NCBI RefSeq assembly: GCF_036346295.1
Contig: NZ_CP107819.1
Location: forward strand, 6,510,001 to 6,574,000
DNA from: Streptomyces sp. NBC_00536
Lineage (GTDB): Bacteria > Actinomycetota > Actinomycetes > Streptomycetales > Streptomycetaceae
Reading direction: 5' to 3'
DNA length: 64,000 nucleotides
A program made the translations under genes and the position numbers. Shown here piece after piece: positions 48,456 through 57,549 of the stretch (positions are counted from its first letter, which is position 1; every line of letters starts with the position of its first letter). Below the pieces are notes generated by a model, which saw only the letters and a list, made by a program, of their open reading frames with translations, had not been told where the DNA came from and did not search any database.

Positions 48456-48739
48456 GGAAGGTTCGCCTGGGACAGGTAGGCCGCGGCCCGGCGCAAGACC
48501 TCGTTCTCCTGCTCCAGCAGCTTGATGCGCCGACGCGCTTCGCGCAGCTCCGCGCTCTCCTGGCTGGTTGTTCCGGGCTTGGCCCCGTCGTCGATGTCCG
48601 CCCGGCGCATCCACTTCCACAGCGTCATCGCATGGACTCCGAAGTCGGCGGCCACTTGCTCGACCGTCACGCCCGGGCCGCGGTTCCTCGCGACCCGCAC
48701 GACATCCTGACGGAACTCTTCCGGATAAGGCTTGGGCAC
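48431..48739 (-). CDS. IS3-family transposase OrfA
   Basis: A 102-residue protein with the HTH_Tnp_1 helix-turn-helix (VPKPYPEEFRQDVVRVARN, then AADFGVHAMTLWKWMRRA) and a leucine-zipper-like end (LREARRRIKLLEQENEVLRRA). GTG 48739 is preceded by GGAAGGA. An ATG at 48772 is possible. Confidence 0.85.
   Translation of the reverse strand: MPKPYPEEFRQDVVRVARNRGPGVTVEQVAADFGVHAMTLWKWMRRADIDDGAKPGTTSQESAELREARRRIKLLEQENEVLRRAAAYLSQANLPGKGSTRS
48449..48455 (-). other. -1 ribosomal frameshift heptamer
   Basis: On the coding strand G GGA AAA fits X XXY YYZ exactly at the orfA/orfB overlap. OrfB is in the -1 frame relative to OrfA. Confidence 0.7.
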
Positions 48740-48877
48740 AGCGACATCCTTCCCACCTACCCCACAGGGCAAGCCAGATCAGATGTCACCCGATCGTGCG
48801 GCAGACCCCATGGGCGTCAAGGCCCGACGGCGAGACCGAGGCGGACGAACGCGATTAAGAGCGCCCGGCAATAGGCG

Positions 48878-49750
48878 TCACTTCAAGCGCTTGGTGGTGG
48901 GACGGCCGTCCCAGCGGTAGCGCGGGGTCGCGCGGCGGATGAGCATACTCAGTGTGACGATCGCGGCGGACAGGTAGAGGTAGAAATCCACGACGCGGGT
49001 GCGCTTCTCGGTGCAGCGCGGCAGCTTGCCGAAGCCGTTCATCCACGCGTGGCTCCGTTCCACCACCCACCTCCTGCCGGCCTGGATCGGGGCGGGTACG
49101 CCCTTGCGGGCGATCTCGCCGGTGAAGCCCAACTCTCGGAGGGCACAACGGGTCTTGTCGCTGTCGTAGCCGCGGTCCAGGTTCACGTTGATTTGGTCGG
49201 GAAGCCCGCCGACCTGCTCGTTGGCCGCCTTGAGGGTGGGCACGAGCAGCGGAGAGTCGTGGCGGTTGGCCCCAGCCGAGACGATGCCGAGCGGAACGCC
49301 GGTGGCCTCGGTGGCCATCGAGCGCTTCAGGCCCTGTTTGCCCCGGTCCACCGGGGAGCGCCCGGCGGCCTCGCCGCCGCATGGGGCCTTGGTGATGCAG
49401 CCGTCCACGGACAGCTCGTCGAGCTCAAGGCCGATCATGCGGTCGTACGCTTGCAGGGCGAGCGCGTGGATCTGCTCGGCTATTCCCAGCAGGGCCCAGT
49501 ACTTGACGCGGCGTCGAATGGTGCGGTCCGAGCAGCCGGGACTGGCGATGCGTTCGTAGCCGGAGCCGTGCACCAGCGCGGCGATGACATGCTCGAAGAC
49601 CACCCGGTCGGGTATGCGCGGGTTGTGGCAGCCCAGCGGGTGTGTGTCCACATGCTCAGGCAGCAGCGCCGCGAACTGGTCCCACAAGGGTTCGAGCAGG
49701 CAGGACGGCAGGACGGGCACAAGATCTCCGGGAGGGGATGAGGCCGACAT
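48878..49750 (-). CDS. IS5-family transposase
   Basis: A 290-residue DDE transposase (IS5/IS1182-like DUF4096 plus DDE_Tnp_1). SVDGCITKAP gives the first Asp, VNLDRGYDSDKTR the second, and RRWVVERSHAWMNGFGKLPRC the YREK-like Glu/Arg. The frame is complete. The terminal inverted repeats are not clean; GAGCG-type ends lie near 48859 and 49771. Confidence 0.88.
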   Translation of the reverse strand: MSASSPPGDLVPVLPSCLLEPLWDQFAALLPEHVDTHPLGCHNPRIPDRVVFEHVIAALVHGSGYERIASPGCSDRTIRRRVKYWALLGIAEQIHALALQAYDRMIGLELDELSVDGCITKAPCGGEAAGRSPVDRGKQGLKRSMATEATGVPLGIVSAGANRHDSPLLVPTLKAANEQVGGLPDQINVNLDRGYDSDKTRCALRELGFTGEIARKGVPAPIQAGRRWVVERSHAWMNGFGKLPRCTEKRTRVVDFYLYLSAAIVTLSMLIRRATPRYRWDGRPTTKRLK

Positions 49751-49812
49751 GTGGTGCCGCCGCTCTCGTCCCGTCCAGCGTTGCTGATGCGACCGGGGCT
49801 GCTGGGCTGGGG

Positions 49813-50175
49813 TCAGCGCGGGTGGAGTTGCCCGGCGGCGGGGACGTCGAGGACGAAGATGTGGCCGATGTTCGCGTCTGCGTAGCCGTAGTCGACGTTT
49901 TTCACCCGGAGCTGTTGCGGGGTGGCTTCGACGATCTGGACGGCGATGGGGTCCGGGCGGCCGGGCAGGGACAGCAGCCAGTCCTGGGCCAGGTAGCTCA
50001 GCCCCATGCGGTCAAGGCACTGGCGGGCGTGATGCTCGTGGGTGGGTACGCCGAGCGGGTGGCCGAAGACGGTGACTGGGGTGAACAGAAGCGGGTTGTC
50101 GTCGACCGGGCGCAGGTAGCCGAGGAGTTCGCTGTCCTCACGGCGGTGGTGGCGGGCCCAGTGGGCGGGGATCAC
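49813..50175 (-). CDS. Hypothetical protein in the integrative element
   Basis: A 120-residue soluble protein, starting at GTG 50175 behind a GGAG. It carries conserved-looking HWARHHRREDSELLGYL and FGHPLG segments. I do not recognise the family. It may be cargo of the element. Confidence 0.55.
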   Translation of the reverse strand: MIPAHWARHHRREDSELLGYLRPVDDNPLLFTPVTVFGHPLGVPTHEHHARQCLDRMGLSYLAQDWLLSLPGRPDPIAVQIVEATPQQLRVKNVDYGYADANIGHIFVLDVPAAGQLHPR

Positions 50176-50302
50176 GGCGGATGCTCCAATGAGTGTGCGG
50201 CAATCCGCATCGCGTGGACAGGGCATCGCCGGGTGGTGGATCAGATCGGGTGGAAGATGCCCGAGCTGGAGGTCTGCAGCCCTCCAGCTGCCGGTGACCC
50301 GG

Positions 50303-51064
50303 TCAGCTCAGGCGGGCGTCCGCGTAGGCGGCCATCGCGTCCCGCTGGTAGGCGGCGAGCCCGTCAGCGACCTGGTCGCAGGCCGCGCGCCACTGCGGAT
50401 CGTCGACATACGTCTGCCCGAGAGCTTTGAACGCGGCCGCGTTCGGGGTCCACATCCGGCAGATGCCCCGGTAGTGGGCATCGACCTCAGCCTGCACTGC
50501 CGGGTCGGTCGCCGGCGTGCCGGATGCCGCGAACTCGGCCATGCGGACCATTGCCGCGGTCGCCTCCCGCTGCAGCCGCGCCTGGTCCTCATCGGTGAGT
50601 GCGCCGGCGAACTGCCTCGACTGCTCCCCCTCGTCAGGCCACTGCTCGCGGGCGGCCGCCTCGTGGCGGGCGGCATCGAAGCCCTCGAACAAGTTCTCCG
50701 GCCTGCTGATCTTCGCCATGTCGTGGGTGTCCTTGTCTTCCTCAAGTTCGGCGATGGTGCGGCCGACCGTGGCGGCCAGCACATCCAGCCGCTCCCGCTC
50801 CGCCAGCAACCTCCGGTGGTGCTCCCGCAGCGCGGCCACCTGGTCGACCTGGCACTCCAGGACCGCCGCGATCTCGCGCAGTCCCAGACCGAGTTCCCGC
50901 ATCAGCAGGATCTGCTGCAGCCGCAGCAGCTCTGCCTCCTCGTAGTAGCGGTGGCCGTTGCTCCCGATGTACGCAGGAACAAGCAGCCCGATCTCGTCGT
51001 AGTGCCGCAGCGTCCGGGACGTCACCCCGGACATCCGGGCCACGTCCGCGATGGACCAGGCCAT
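50303..51064 (-). CDS. TipA-like MerR-family regulator
   Basis: A 253-residue protein, the same length as TipAL. An N-terminal MerR helix-turn-helix (WSIADVARMSGVTSRTLRHYDEIGLL region, about residues 3-28) and dimerising coiled coil precede a TipAS-type all-alpha drug-binding domain (about 110-253). In TipAS a Cys in the HTCLGEMYV segment bonds thiopeptides covalently. Here the aligned segment is FKALGQTYV, so that Cys is Ala. It may sense another multidrug ligand or bind thiopeptides non-covalently. Start ATG 51064. Confidence 0.87.
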   Translation of the reverse strand: MAWSIADVARMSGVTSRTLRHYDEIGLLVPAYIGSNGHRYYEEAELLRLQQILLMRELGLGLREIAAVLECQVDQVAALREHHRRLLAERERLDVLAATVGRTIAELEEDKDTHDMAKISRPENLFEGFDAARHEAAAREQWPDEGEQSRQFAGALTDEDQARLQREATAAMVRMAEFAASGTPATDPAVQAEVDAHYRGICRMWTPNAAAFKALGQTYVDDPQWRAACDQVADGLAAYQRDAMAAYADARLS

Positions 51065-51354
51065 AGCCGTGCCTTTCATCGCCGGGCCGGTCTCTCCGGC
51101 CACACCAATGACCGTAGGAGTTGACGTAGCGGAAAGCGCAAGAGACCCGGCACGCACCGCCCTCACCACGCTCAGTAAGCGCGACAGGTCGCCGCTCGCA
51201 TGAACCAATAATCACCAAGAGTCGCTGTTCGAACCACCTACTGCCGGACTCTCTAAACCGCACACGGGCGAGCTTCCTCGCGATCGAGGGAGCGAAGAGC
51301 CTTACGGCACCGCCCGTCGTCCACGTGAACGACGGGCGCGGGATCAAGCAGGCG
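51065..51354. other. Intergenic region of the element
   Basis: 290 bp upstream of the tipA-like gene. It presumably contains its promoter (a GTAGGAGTTGACGTAG region near 51113-51128 has dyad character). I see no gene. Confidence 0.3.
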
Positions 51355-51615
51355 TCAGAGCATGCTGCGGAAGACGAGCATCCATGACACGTTGGGGGCG
51401 AGCGCGCCCTTCCCGACGAAGCTGTCCGGCTCCATTCGGTCGAGCTGCCATCCCAGTGCTTCCACAGCCTCAATCGCGTCCGCAACAGTCGACATGTCGT
51501 TGGCCGACGTCTGCGGAACCTGAAGGCGGTACGCGAACACGCGGTGTCCAGCCTTTATTCGAGCCTCTGCGGCGGTGTCTATCCGTGCGGCTGTGACGTC
51601 GTTTCGAAAGCCCAT
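51355..51615 (-). CDS. Small hypothetical protein of the element
   Basis: An 86-residue soluble alpha/beta protein with an A-rich helix then FAYRLQVPQTSANDMSTVADAIEAVEALGWQL (given as landmarks). ATG 51615 is divergent from the HNH-like remnant at 51644. Such small proteins are common in actinophage and ICE genomes; function unknown. Confidence 0.6.
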   Translation of the reverse strand: MGFRNDVTAARIDTAAEARIKAGHRVFAYRLQVPQTSANDMSTVADAIEAVEALGWQLDRMEPDSFVGKGALAPNVSWMLVFRSML

Positions 51616-51643
51616 AGCTGAAGAGAGTAAGGGAGGTGGCGGC

Positions 51644-51817
51644 ATGGCGTGGGAAGGGTCCACACGAAGGGTGCGCCTTCCGAAGGGCTGGCCCCGCATC
51701 CAGCAACGCATCGCGTACACGTGGTACGAGGAGCGCGACCGGCCTCACATCACCCCGTTTGGCGTCACGGTCGAGCAGCGGGTGTGGCTTGGCACCGCTG
51801 AGCAGTTGATCGGCTAG
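51644..51817 (+). CDS. N-terminal remnant of an HNH endonuclease
   Basis: A 57-residue ORF with a good ribosome-binding site (GGAGG, 7 nt spacing). Its start, MAWEGSTRRVRLPKGWP, resembles the opening of actinophage HNH endonucleases, but the sequence then diverges and lacks the cysteine pairs and HNH residues. It is probably a truncated phage packaging gene near the right end of the element. Confidence 0.45.
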   Translation: MAWEGSTRRVRLPKGWPRIQQRIAYTWYEERDRPHITPFGVTVEQRVWLGTAEQLIG

Positions 51818-51958
51818 CGACAAGATCACAACGAGCCCGGGTCCTCTTCGGGCGGGCGGGGCTCGTGCATATCCGCAAGTGCGATGCAGACTGGACGTAG
51901 ACCAGCCCTCGCAGCTCAGGTCGGTGATAGGCAATGGTTAGCAAGAGTACTGGTTCTT

Positions 51959-52532
51959 GGTCCGACCACTACCTCAGCATGGGATCGTCCGACGGACTTC
52001 CGGGGCCCACCGACGCCTGGATCACCCTGGCCGGGCTGGCCCGGGAAACCCGGCGGATCCGGCTGGGCACCCTGATGACCGCGGGCACCTTCCGGCTCCC
52101 CGGCGTCCTCGCCATCCAGGTGGCACAGGTCGACCAGATGTCCGGCGGCCGGGTCGAACTCGGCCTGGGCGCCGCCTGGTACGAGGCGGAGCACACGGCG
52201 TACGGCATCCCACCGAGGCGCAGTTCGCCCGGGTCAGGGCCGCGGCCGTGACGGCGGGCCGCTCACCCGACGACCTCGTCTACTCCAGTGCGCTCGTGGC
52301 GTGCGTGGGCCGCGACGACGCCGAGGTGGCCCGCCGGGCCGCCGCCATCGGCCGGGACGTGGCCGAGCTCAAGGCCAACGGCCTGGCCGGCTCCCCGGAC
52401 GAGGTCGTGGAGCGGATCGCCGCCTTCGAGGCCATCGGCTGCTCGCGGATCTACCTCCAGATGCTCGACCTCGACGACCTGGACCACCTGGAGCTGATCT
52501 CCTCCCGGGTGATGTCCCAGCTCAAGGAGTGA
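51959..52532 (+). pseudogene. 3' fragment of the split LLM-class oxidoreductase gene
   Basis: Resumes at SDHYLSMGSSDGLPGPTDAW and continues through the conserved RIRLGTLMTAGTFRLPGVLA and GGRVELGLGAAWYEAEHTAYG. At about 52211 roughly 75 codons of the family's middle region are missing and the frame shifts. The C-terminal part (FARVRAAAVTAGRSPDDLVY to the end at 52532) is in another frame. So the gene was interrupted and also internally deleted. Confidence 0.8.
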
Positions 52533-52539
52533 CCCCGCC

Positions 52540-53430
52540 ATGACCCGCGCCCGCACCCCGCTGGCCGAGGCGCTGCGCCACCGCACGGTGGTCCTGGACG
52601 GCGGGCTCGGCGACCAGCTCGCCGCTCAGGGCTGCGACCTGTCCGGCGGGCTGTGGTCGGCGCGGGTGCTGGCCGAGGACCCGGCGCAGGTGCAGGCCGC
52701 GCACACGGCGTACGCGCGGGCCGGGGCCGAGGTGCTGATCACCGCGAGCTATCAGGTGGGTTACGAGGCCTTCGCCCGGCACGGCTACGACCGGGCGCGG
52801 ACCACCGCCCTGCTGCGCGACTCCGTCACCCTGGCCGACCGGGCGGCGCGGGCCGTGGCGCACGAGGTGTGGGTGGCGGCGTCCGTCGGCCCGTACGGGG
52901 CGACGCTGGCGGACCGTTCCGAGTACCGCGGCCGGTACGGGCTGAGCGTGCGCGAGCTGGCCGCCTTCCACCGCCCCCGGATCGAGACCCTGCTGGAGGC
53001 GGGGGCCGACGTACTGGCCCTGGAGACCGTCCCCGACACGGACGAGGCGGAGGCGCTGCTGTCCCTGCTCGCCGGGACGGGGGCGCGGGCCTGGCTGTCG
53101 TACACGGTGGCGGGGGACCGTACCCGCGCCGGCCAGCCGCTCGCCGAGGCCTTCGCGGCGGCCGCCGCCGCCCCCGAGGTGATCGCGGTCGGCGTCAACT
53201 GCTGCGCCGCGGCCGACGTCCTGCCCGCCCTGGAGGCGGCGGCCGCGGTGACGGCCAAGCCCCTGCTGGCGTACCCGAACGACAGCTCCGGCACGGCCGA
53301 CTGGCCGCTCGCGGCCTGGCGCCGCGCGGGCGCCCGCCTGATCGGCGGCTGCTGCGGCACGGGCCCGCCCCAGACCGCCGCCCTGGCGGCCGCCGCATCC
53401 CGCGGCGCCCGTCCCCCCGGCACCCCCTAA
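52540..53430 (+). CDS. mmuM: Homocysteine S-methyltransferase
   Basis: A 296-residue zinc-dependent methyltransferase barrel. It opens VVLDGGLGDQL and carries the zinc cysteines in VNCCAA and GGCCGTGP. MmuM uses S-methylmethionine or SAM to methylate homocysteine to methionine. ATG 52540 lies 7 bp after the oxidoreductase remnant, so it was once probably cotranscribed with it. Confidence 0.92.
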   Translation: MTRARTPLAEALRHRTVVLDGGLGDQLAAQGCDLSGGLWSARVLAEDPAQVQAAHTAYARAGAEVLITASYQVGYEAFARHGYDRARTTALLRDSVTLADRAARAVAHEVWVAASVGPYGATLADRSEYRGRYGLSVRELAAFHRPRIETLLEAGADVLALETVPDTDEAEALLSLLAGTGARAWLSYTVAGDRTRAGQPLAEAFAAAAAAPEVIAVGVNCCAAADVLPALEAAAAVTAKPLLAYPNDSSGTADWPLAAWRRAGARLIGGCCGTGPPQTAALAAAASRGARPPGTP

Positions 53431-53473
53431 ATCGCGTTGTCCGGGCTCCCGCGGCCTGCCCATACTGAACCGC

Positions 53474-54952
53474 ATGTTCCTGACGATCACGACCACCGGC
53501 ACCGCCGAGAAACCAGCCACTGACCTGGGCTTCCTGCTGCACAAGCATCCGCAGAAGGCGCAGTCGTTCAGCACCTCCCACGGCACCGCGCACGTCCTCT
53601 ACCCCGAGGCCACGCCCGAGCGCTGCACCGCGGCGCTGCTGCTGGAGGTGGATCCCGTCGCCCTCGTGCGGCGCGGTCAGGGCCGGGGTCGGGGCGGGGC
53701 GCCCGACGCCGCGCTCGCGCAGTACGTCAACGACCGTCCGTACGCCGCTTCCTCGCTCTTCGCCGTCGCCCTCGGCTCGGTCTTCCGCAGCGCGCTGAAC
53801 GCCCGTTGCGCCGCCCGCCCGGAACTGCCGGAGCAGGCACGCCCGTTGCGCGTGGTGATCCCGGCGCTGCCCGCGCGCGGCGGTCCGGAGCTGGTGCGCC
53901 GCCTGTTCGGCCCGCTCGGCTGGAGCGCCGTCGAGGTGACGCCCGTACCGCTCGACACCCGGTTCCCGCAGTGGGGCGACTCCCGGTACGTACGGCTCGT
54001 GCTCGAAGGGGAGCTGCGCCTGGCCGACGCCCTGCGCCAGCTCTACGTCCTGCTGCCGGTTCTCGACGGCTCCAAGCACTACTGGGTGGCGCCCGACGAG
54101 GTCGACAAACTCCTGCGGGCCGGGGACGGATGGCTCGCCGAGCACCCCGAGCACGGCCTGATCGCCGCCCGCTACCTGGCCCGCTCGAAGCGGCTCACCC
54201 AGGACGCGCTGGAACGCCTGGAGCTGGTCCGCCTCGCCGAGTCCGACGGCAGCGCCGTCGAGGAGATCGACAACGCCGTCATCGAGGAGACGGCCACCCC
54301 GGAAGCCGAGGAGCGGCGGGTGCCGCTCGCCCGGCAGCGACGCGCGGCCATCCTCGACGCCCTGCGCGCGGCGGGCGCCCACCGGGTCCTCGATCTTGGC
54401 TGCGGCCAGGGCCAGTTGATCCACGACCTCCTCGCGGACGTGTCCTTCACCGAGATCGTCGGCGTGGACGTTTCCGTGCGGGCGCTGACCGTCGCCGCCC
54501 GGCGGCTGCGCCTGGAGCGGATGGGCGAGCGGCAGAGCGGGCGCGTCCGGCTGCTCCAGGGCTCCCTCGCCTACACCGACAAGCGGCTGACCGGATACGA
54601 CGCGGCCGTGCTCAGCGAGGTCATCGAGCACCTGGACCTGCCGCGGCTGCCCGCGCTGGAGTACGCCGTCTTCGGCGCGGCACGGCCCGGCACGGTGCTG
54701 GTCACCACGCCCAACGCCGAATACAACGTCCGCTGGGAGACGCTGCCCGCCGGGGACGTCCGGCACGCCGACCACCGCTTCGAGTGGACCCGGGCGGAGT
54801 TCCGCGACTGGGCCCACCGGACCGCCGGACGGTACGGCTACGCCGTGGACTTCGCGCCGGTCGGACCGGACGACCCCGAGGTGGGGCCGCCCACCCAGCT
54901 GGCCGTCTTCTTCCGCAAGGACTCCGCCCCGAAGGAGGGCATCGCCGCATGA
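53474..54952 (+). CDS. hen1: Hen1 RNA 3'-terminal ribose 2'-O-methyltransferase
   Basis: A 492-residue bacterial Hen1. The N-terminal domain (about 1-240) has the KPATDLGFLLHKHP opening. The C-terminal methyltransferase has the SAM motif VLDLGCGQGQLI and the Mn-binding EVIEHLD region (E-x-x-E-H). It methylates the 2'-OH at the repair junction of cleaved RNA, protecting the repaired tRNA from re-cleavage. Its stop overlaps the pnkp start (ATGA). Confidence 0.95.
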   Translation: MFLTITTTGTAEKPATDLGFLLHKHPQKAQSFSTSHGTAHVLYPEATPERCTAALLLEVDPVALVRRGQGRGRGGAPDAALAQYVNDRPYAASSLFAVALGSVFRSALNARCAARPELPEQARPLRVVIPALPARGGPELVRRLFGPLGWSAVEVTPVPLDTRFPQWGDSRYVRLVLEGELRLADALRQLYVLLPVLDGSKHYWVAPDEVDKLLRAGDGWLAEHPEHGLIAARYLARSKRLTQDALERLELVRLAESDGSAVEEIDNAVIEETATPEAEERRVPLARQRRAAILDALRAAGAHRVLDLGCGQGQLIHDLLADVSFTEIVGVDVSVRALTVAARRLRLERMGERQSGRVRLLQGSLAYTDKRLTGYDAAVLSEVIEHLDLPRLPALEYAVFGAARPGTVLVTTPNAEYNVRWETLPAGDVRHADHRFEWTRAEFRDWAHRTAGRYGYAVDFAPVGPDDPEVGPPTQLAVFFRKDSAPKEGIAA

Positions 54953-57546
54953 GCACCACCGATACAGCCGTGACCACGACCACCGCACCGCGGACGCTGC
55001 CCGTCACCGACCTCGCCCTCGTCGTACTGATCGGGGCCACCGGCTCGGGCAAGTCCACCTTCGCCCGCAAGCACTTCAAGCCCACCGAGGTGATCTCCTC
55101 CGACTACTGCCGGGGCCTGGTCGCCGATGACGAGAACGACCAGGGCGCCAGCAAGGACGCCTTCGAGGTCCTGCACTTCATCGCGGGCAAGCGCCTCGCC
55201 GCCGGGCGGCTCACCGTCGTCGACGCGACCAGCGTCCAGCAGGAGGCCCGCCGCGCTCTCGTCCAGCTGGCCCGCGCGCACGACGTGCTGCCCATCGCGA
55301 TCGTCCTCGACCTGCCCGAGGAGGTGTGCGCCGCGCGCAACGCCGAGCGCCCCGACCGGGCCGGGCTGCCCCGGCAGGTCATCCAGCGCCACCGGCGCGA
55401 GCTGCGCCGTTCGCTGCGGGGGCTGGAGCGCGAGGGCTTCCGCAAGGTGCACGTCCTGCGGTCCGTCGAGGAGGCCGAGGCCGCCGAAGTCGTCCTGGAG
55501 AAGCGGTTCAACGACCTCACCCACCTCACCGGCCCCTTCGACATCATCGGTGACGTCCACGGCTGCGCCTCCGAGCTGGAGACCCTGCTCGCCGAGCTGG
55601 GCTACCGCGACGGGGTCCACCCCGAGGGCCGCACCGCCGTCTTCGTCGGAGACCTCGTCGACCGCGGCCCCGACAGCCCCGGGGTGCTGCGCCGCGTCAT
55701 GGGCATGGTCGCGGCGGGCCACGCCCTGTGCGTGCCCGGGAACCACGAGAACAAGCTCGGCCGTTACCTCAAGGGGGCCAAGGTCCGCCGCACCCACGGC
55801 CTCGCCGAGACCATCGAGCAGCTCGCCCGTGAGGACGAGGAGTTCGTCCAGGAGGTCCGCCGCTTCATCGCGGGCCTCGTCAGTCACTACGTGCTGGACG
55901 GCGGCAAGCTGGTGGTCGCGCACGCCGGGCTGCCCGAGAAGTACCACGGCCGCACCTCCGGCCGGGTCCGCTCGCACGCCCTGTACGGCGAGACCACCGG
56001 CGAGACCGACGAGTTCGGGCTGCCCGTGCGCTACCCGTGGGCCGAGGACTACCGGGGCAAGGCCGCCGTGGTCTACGGCCACACCCCGGTCCCGGACACC
56101 ACGTGGATCAACAACACCCTCTGCCTCGACACCGGCGCCGTCTTCGGCGGCAGGATGACCGCGCTGCGCTGGCCCGAGCGCGAACTGGTCGACGTACCGG
56201 CCGAGCAGGTCTGGTACGAGCCCACCCGCCCCCTCGCGGCCGCCGCGCCCGGCGGGCAGGACGGCCGCCCGCTGGACCTGGCCGACGTACAGGGGCGCCG
56301 GGCGGTGGAGACCCGGCACCTGGGCCGGGTCACCGTCCGGGAGGAGAACGCGGCGGCGGCCCTGGAGGTGATGAGCCGCTTCGCGGTCGATCCGCGGCTG
56401 GTCCCGTACCTGCCGCCGACCATGGCGCCCACCGCGGCGTCCGCCGAGGAGGGCTTCCTGGAGCACCCCGCCGAGGCCTTCGCGCAGTACCGCAAGGACG
56501 GTGTCGAGCGGGTCGTGTGCGAGGAGAAGCACATGGGTTCGCGGGCCACCGTACTGCTCTGCCGGGACGCCGGCGCCGCGGCGGCGCGCTTCGGGGTCAG
56601 CGATGGAACCACCGGCTCCACCGGCTCCGTGTACACCCGTACCGGGCGGCCCTTCTTCACGGATCCCGCCCTCACCGAGGAGGTGCTCGACCGGCTGCGC
56701 GCGGCGGTCTCCGGCGCGGGCCTGTGGGAGGAACTGGCCACCGACTGGCTCCTGCTCGACGGCGAACTGCTGCCCTGGTCGCTGAAGGCGACCGGGCTGC
56801 TGCGCGAGCAGTACGCCGCCGTGGGCGCGGCCTCCGGCGCGGTCTTCCCCGACGCCCTGGCCGCCCTGGACGCGGCCGCCGCCCGCGGCGTGGACGTGGG
56901 CGCGCTCGCGGACCGCCAGCGGCAGCGGTCCGCCGACGCCGCGGCCTTCACCGAGGCCTACCGGCGATACTGCTGGCCCACGGACGGCCTGGACGGGGTG
57001 CGGCTCGCGCCCTTCCAGCTGCTCGCGGTGGAGGGGCGGTCCCTGGCGGCGGTCCCGCACGACGAACAGCTCCGCTGGCTGGACCGGCTGGTGGAGGCCG
57101 ACGGGCGCCGCGCGAAGGAGGGCGCCGCCGCCGCGCTGCTGCGCCGCACCGACCGGATCCTCGTGGACACCGGCAACGCGGAGTCCGTCCGGGCGGGCAC
57201 CGACTGGTGGCTGCGGCTGACCGCCGAGGGTGGCGAGGGCATGGTCGTCAAACCCCTGGCGGCGTACGTGCGCGGCGGGCGCGAGCGGCTGGTCCAGCCG
57301 GGCCTCAAGGTGCGCGGACGCGAGTACCTGCGGATCATCTACGGTCCCGAGTACACCCGGCCGGACCACCTGGAGCGGCTGCGCTCGCGGTTCCTCGGGC
57401 ACAAGCGCTCGCTCGCCCTGCGCGAGTACGCGCTCGGGCTGGAGGCGCTGGACCGGCTGGCGGGCGGCGAACCCCTGTGGCGGGTGCACGAGGCCGTCTT
57501 CGCCGTGCTGGCCCTGGAGTCGGAACCGGTCGATCCGCGTCTGTGA
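54949..57546 (+). CDS. pnkp: Polynucleotide kinase-phosphatase-ligase Pnkp
   Basis: An 865-residue RNA repair enzyme, the length of Clostridium thermocellum Pnkp (870). The N-terminal kinase has P-loop GATGSGKST. The central metallophosphoesterase shows GDVHGC, GDLVDRGPDS and GNHENK (about 200-300). The C-terminal adenylyltransferase/ligase-like domain has EKHMGSRATV (nucleotidyl Lys). With Hen1 it heals and seals RNAs cut by ribotoxins. The longer upstream frame is spurious; ATG 54949 overlaps hen1. Confidence 0.95.
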   Translation: MSTTDTAVTTTTAPRTLPVTDLALVVLIGATGSGKSTFARKHFKPTEVISSDYCRGLVADDENDQGASKDAFEVLHFIAGKRLAAGRLTVVDATSVQQEARRALVQLARAHDVLPIAIVLDLPEEVCAARNAERPDRAGLPRQVIQRHRRELRRSLRGLEREGFRKVHVLRSVEEAEAAEVVLEKRFNDLTHLTGPFDIIGDVHGCASELETLLAELGYRDGVHPEGRTAVFVGDLVDRGPDSPGVLRRVMGMVAAGHALCVPGNHENKLGRYLKGAKVRRTHGLAETIEQLAREDEEFVQEVRRFIAGLVSHYVLDGGKLVVAHAGLPEKYHGRTSGRVRSHALYGETTGETDEFGLPVRYPWAEDYRGKAAVVYGHTPVPDTTWINNTLCLDTGAVFGGRMTALRWPERELVDVPAEQVWYEPTRPLAAAAPGGQDGRPLDLADVQGRRAVETRHLGRVTVREENAAAALEVMSRFAVDPRLVPYLPPTMAPTAASAEEGFLEHPAEAFAQYRKDGVERVVCEEKHMGSRATVLLCRDAGAAAARFGVSDGTTGSTGSVYTRTGRPFFTDPALTEEVLDRLRAAVSGAGLWEELATDWLLLDGELLPWSLKATGLLREQYAAVGAASGAVFPDALAALDAAAARGVDVGALADRQRQRSADAAAFTEAYRRYCWPTDGLDGVRLAPFQLLAVEGRSLAAVPHDEQLRWLDRLVEADGRRAKEGAAAALLRRTDRILVDTGNAESVRAGTDWWLRLTAEGGEGMVVKPLAAYVRGGRERLVQPGLKVRGREYLRIIYGPEYTRPDHLERLRSRFLGHKRSLALREYALGLEALDRLAGGEPLWRVHEAVFAVLALESEPVDPRL

Positions 57547-57549
57547 GCG

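Larger units (their letters stand above)
47562..48791 (-). mobile_element. IS3-family insertion sequence
   Basis: About 1.23 kb bounded by the inverted repeats GGGTGACA (47562-47569) and TGTCACCC (48784-48791). It encodes overlapping orfA and orfB with a frameshift signal. No clear target duplication is seen, so the true ends may be offset by a few bases. Confidence 0.7.
45776..51958. mobile_element. Decayed integrative element (serine-integrase type)
   Basis: About 6.2 kb splits the LLM oxidoreductase gene. The integrase is at the left end facing inward, as in phiC31- and phiBT1-type elements. The body has lower G+C and less biased codon use than its flanks and contains two insertion sequences, a MerR/TipA-like regulator and phage- or ICE-like small genes. 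No replication, transfer or structural genes remain. The exact crossover is not certain; a shared TTC (45797-45799 and 51954-51956) would restore a joined frame. Confidence 0.75.

Noticed and set aside
54838..57489. 883-codon antisense frame over pnkp
   Set aside because: Shadow of the real gene; no recognisable motif.
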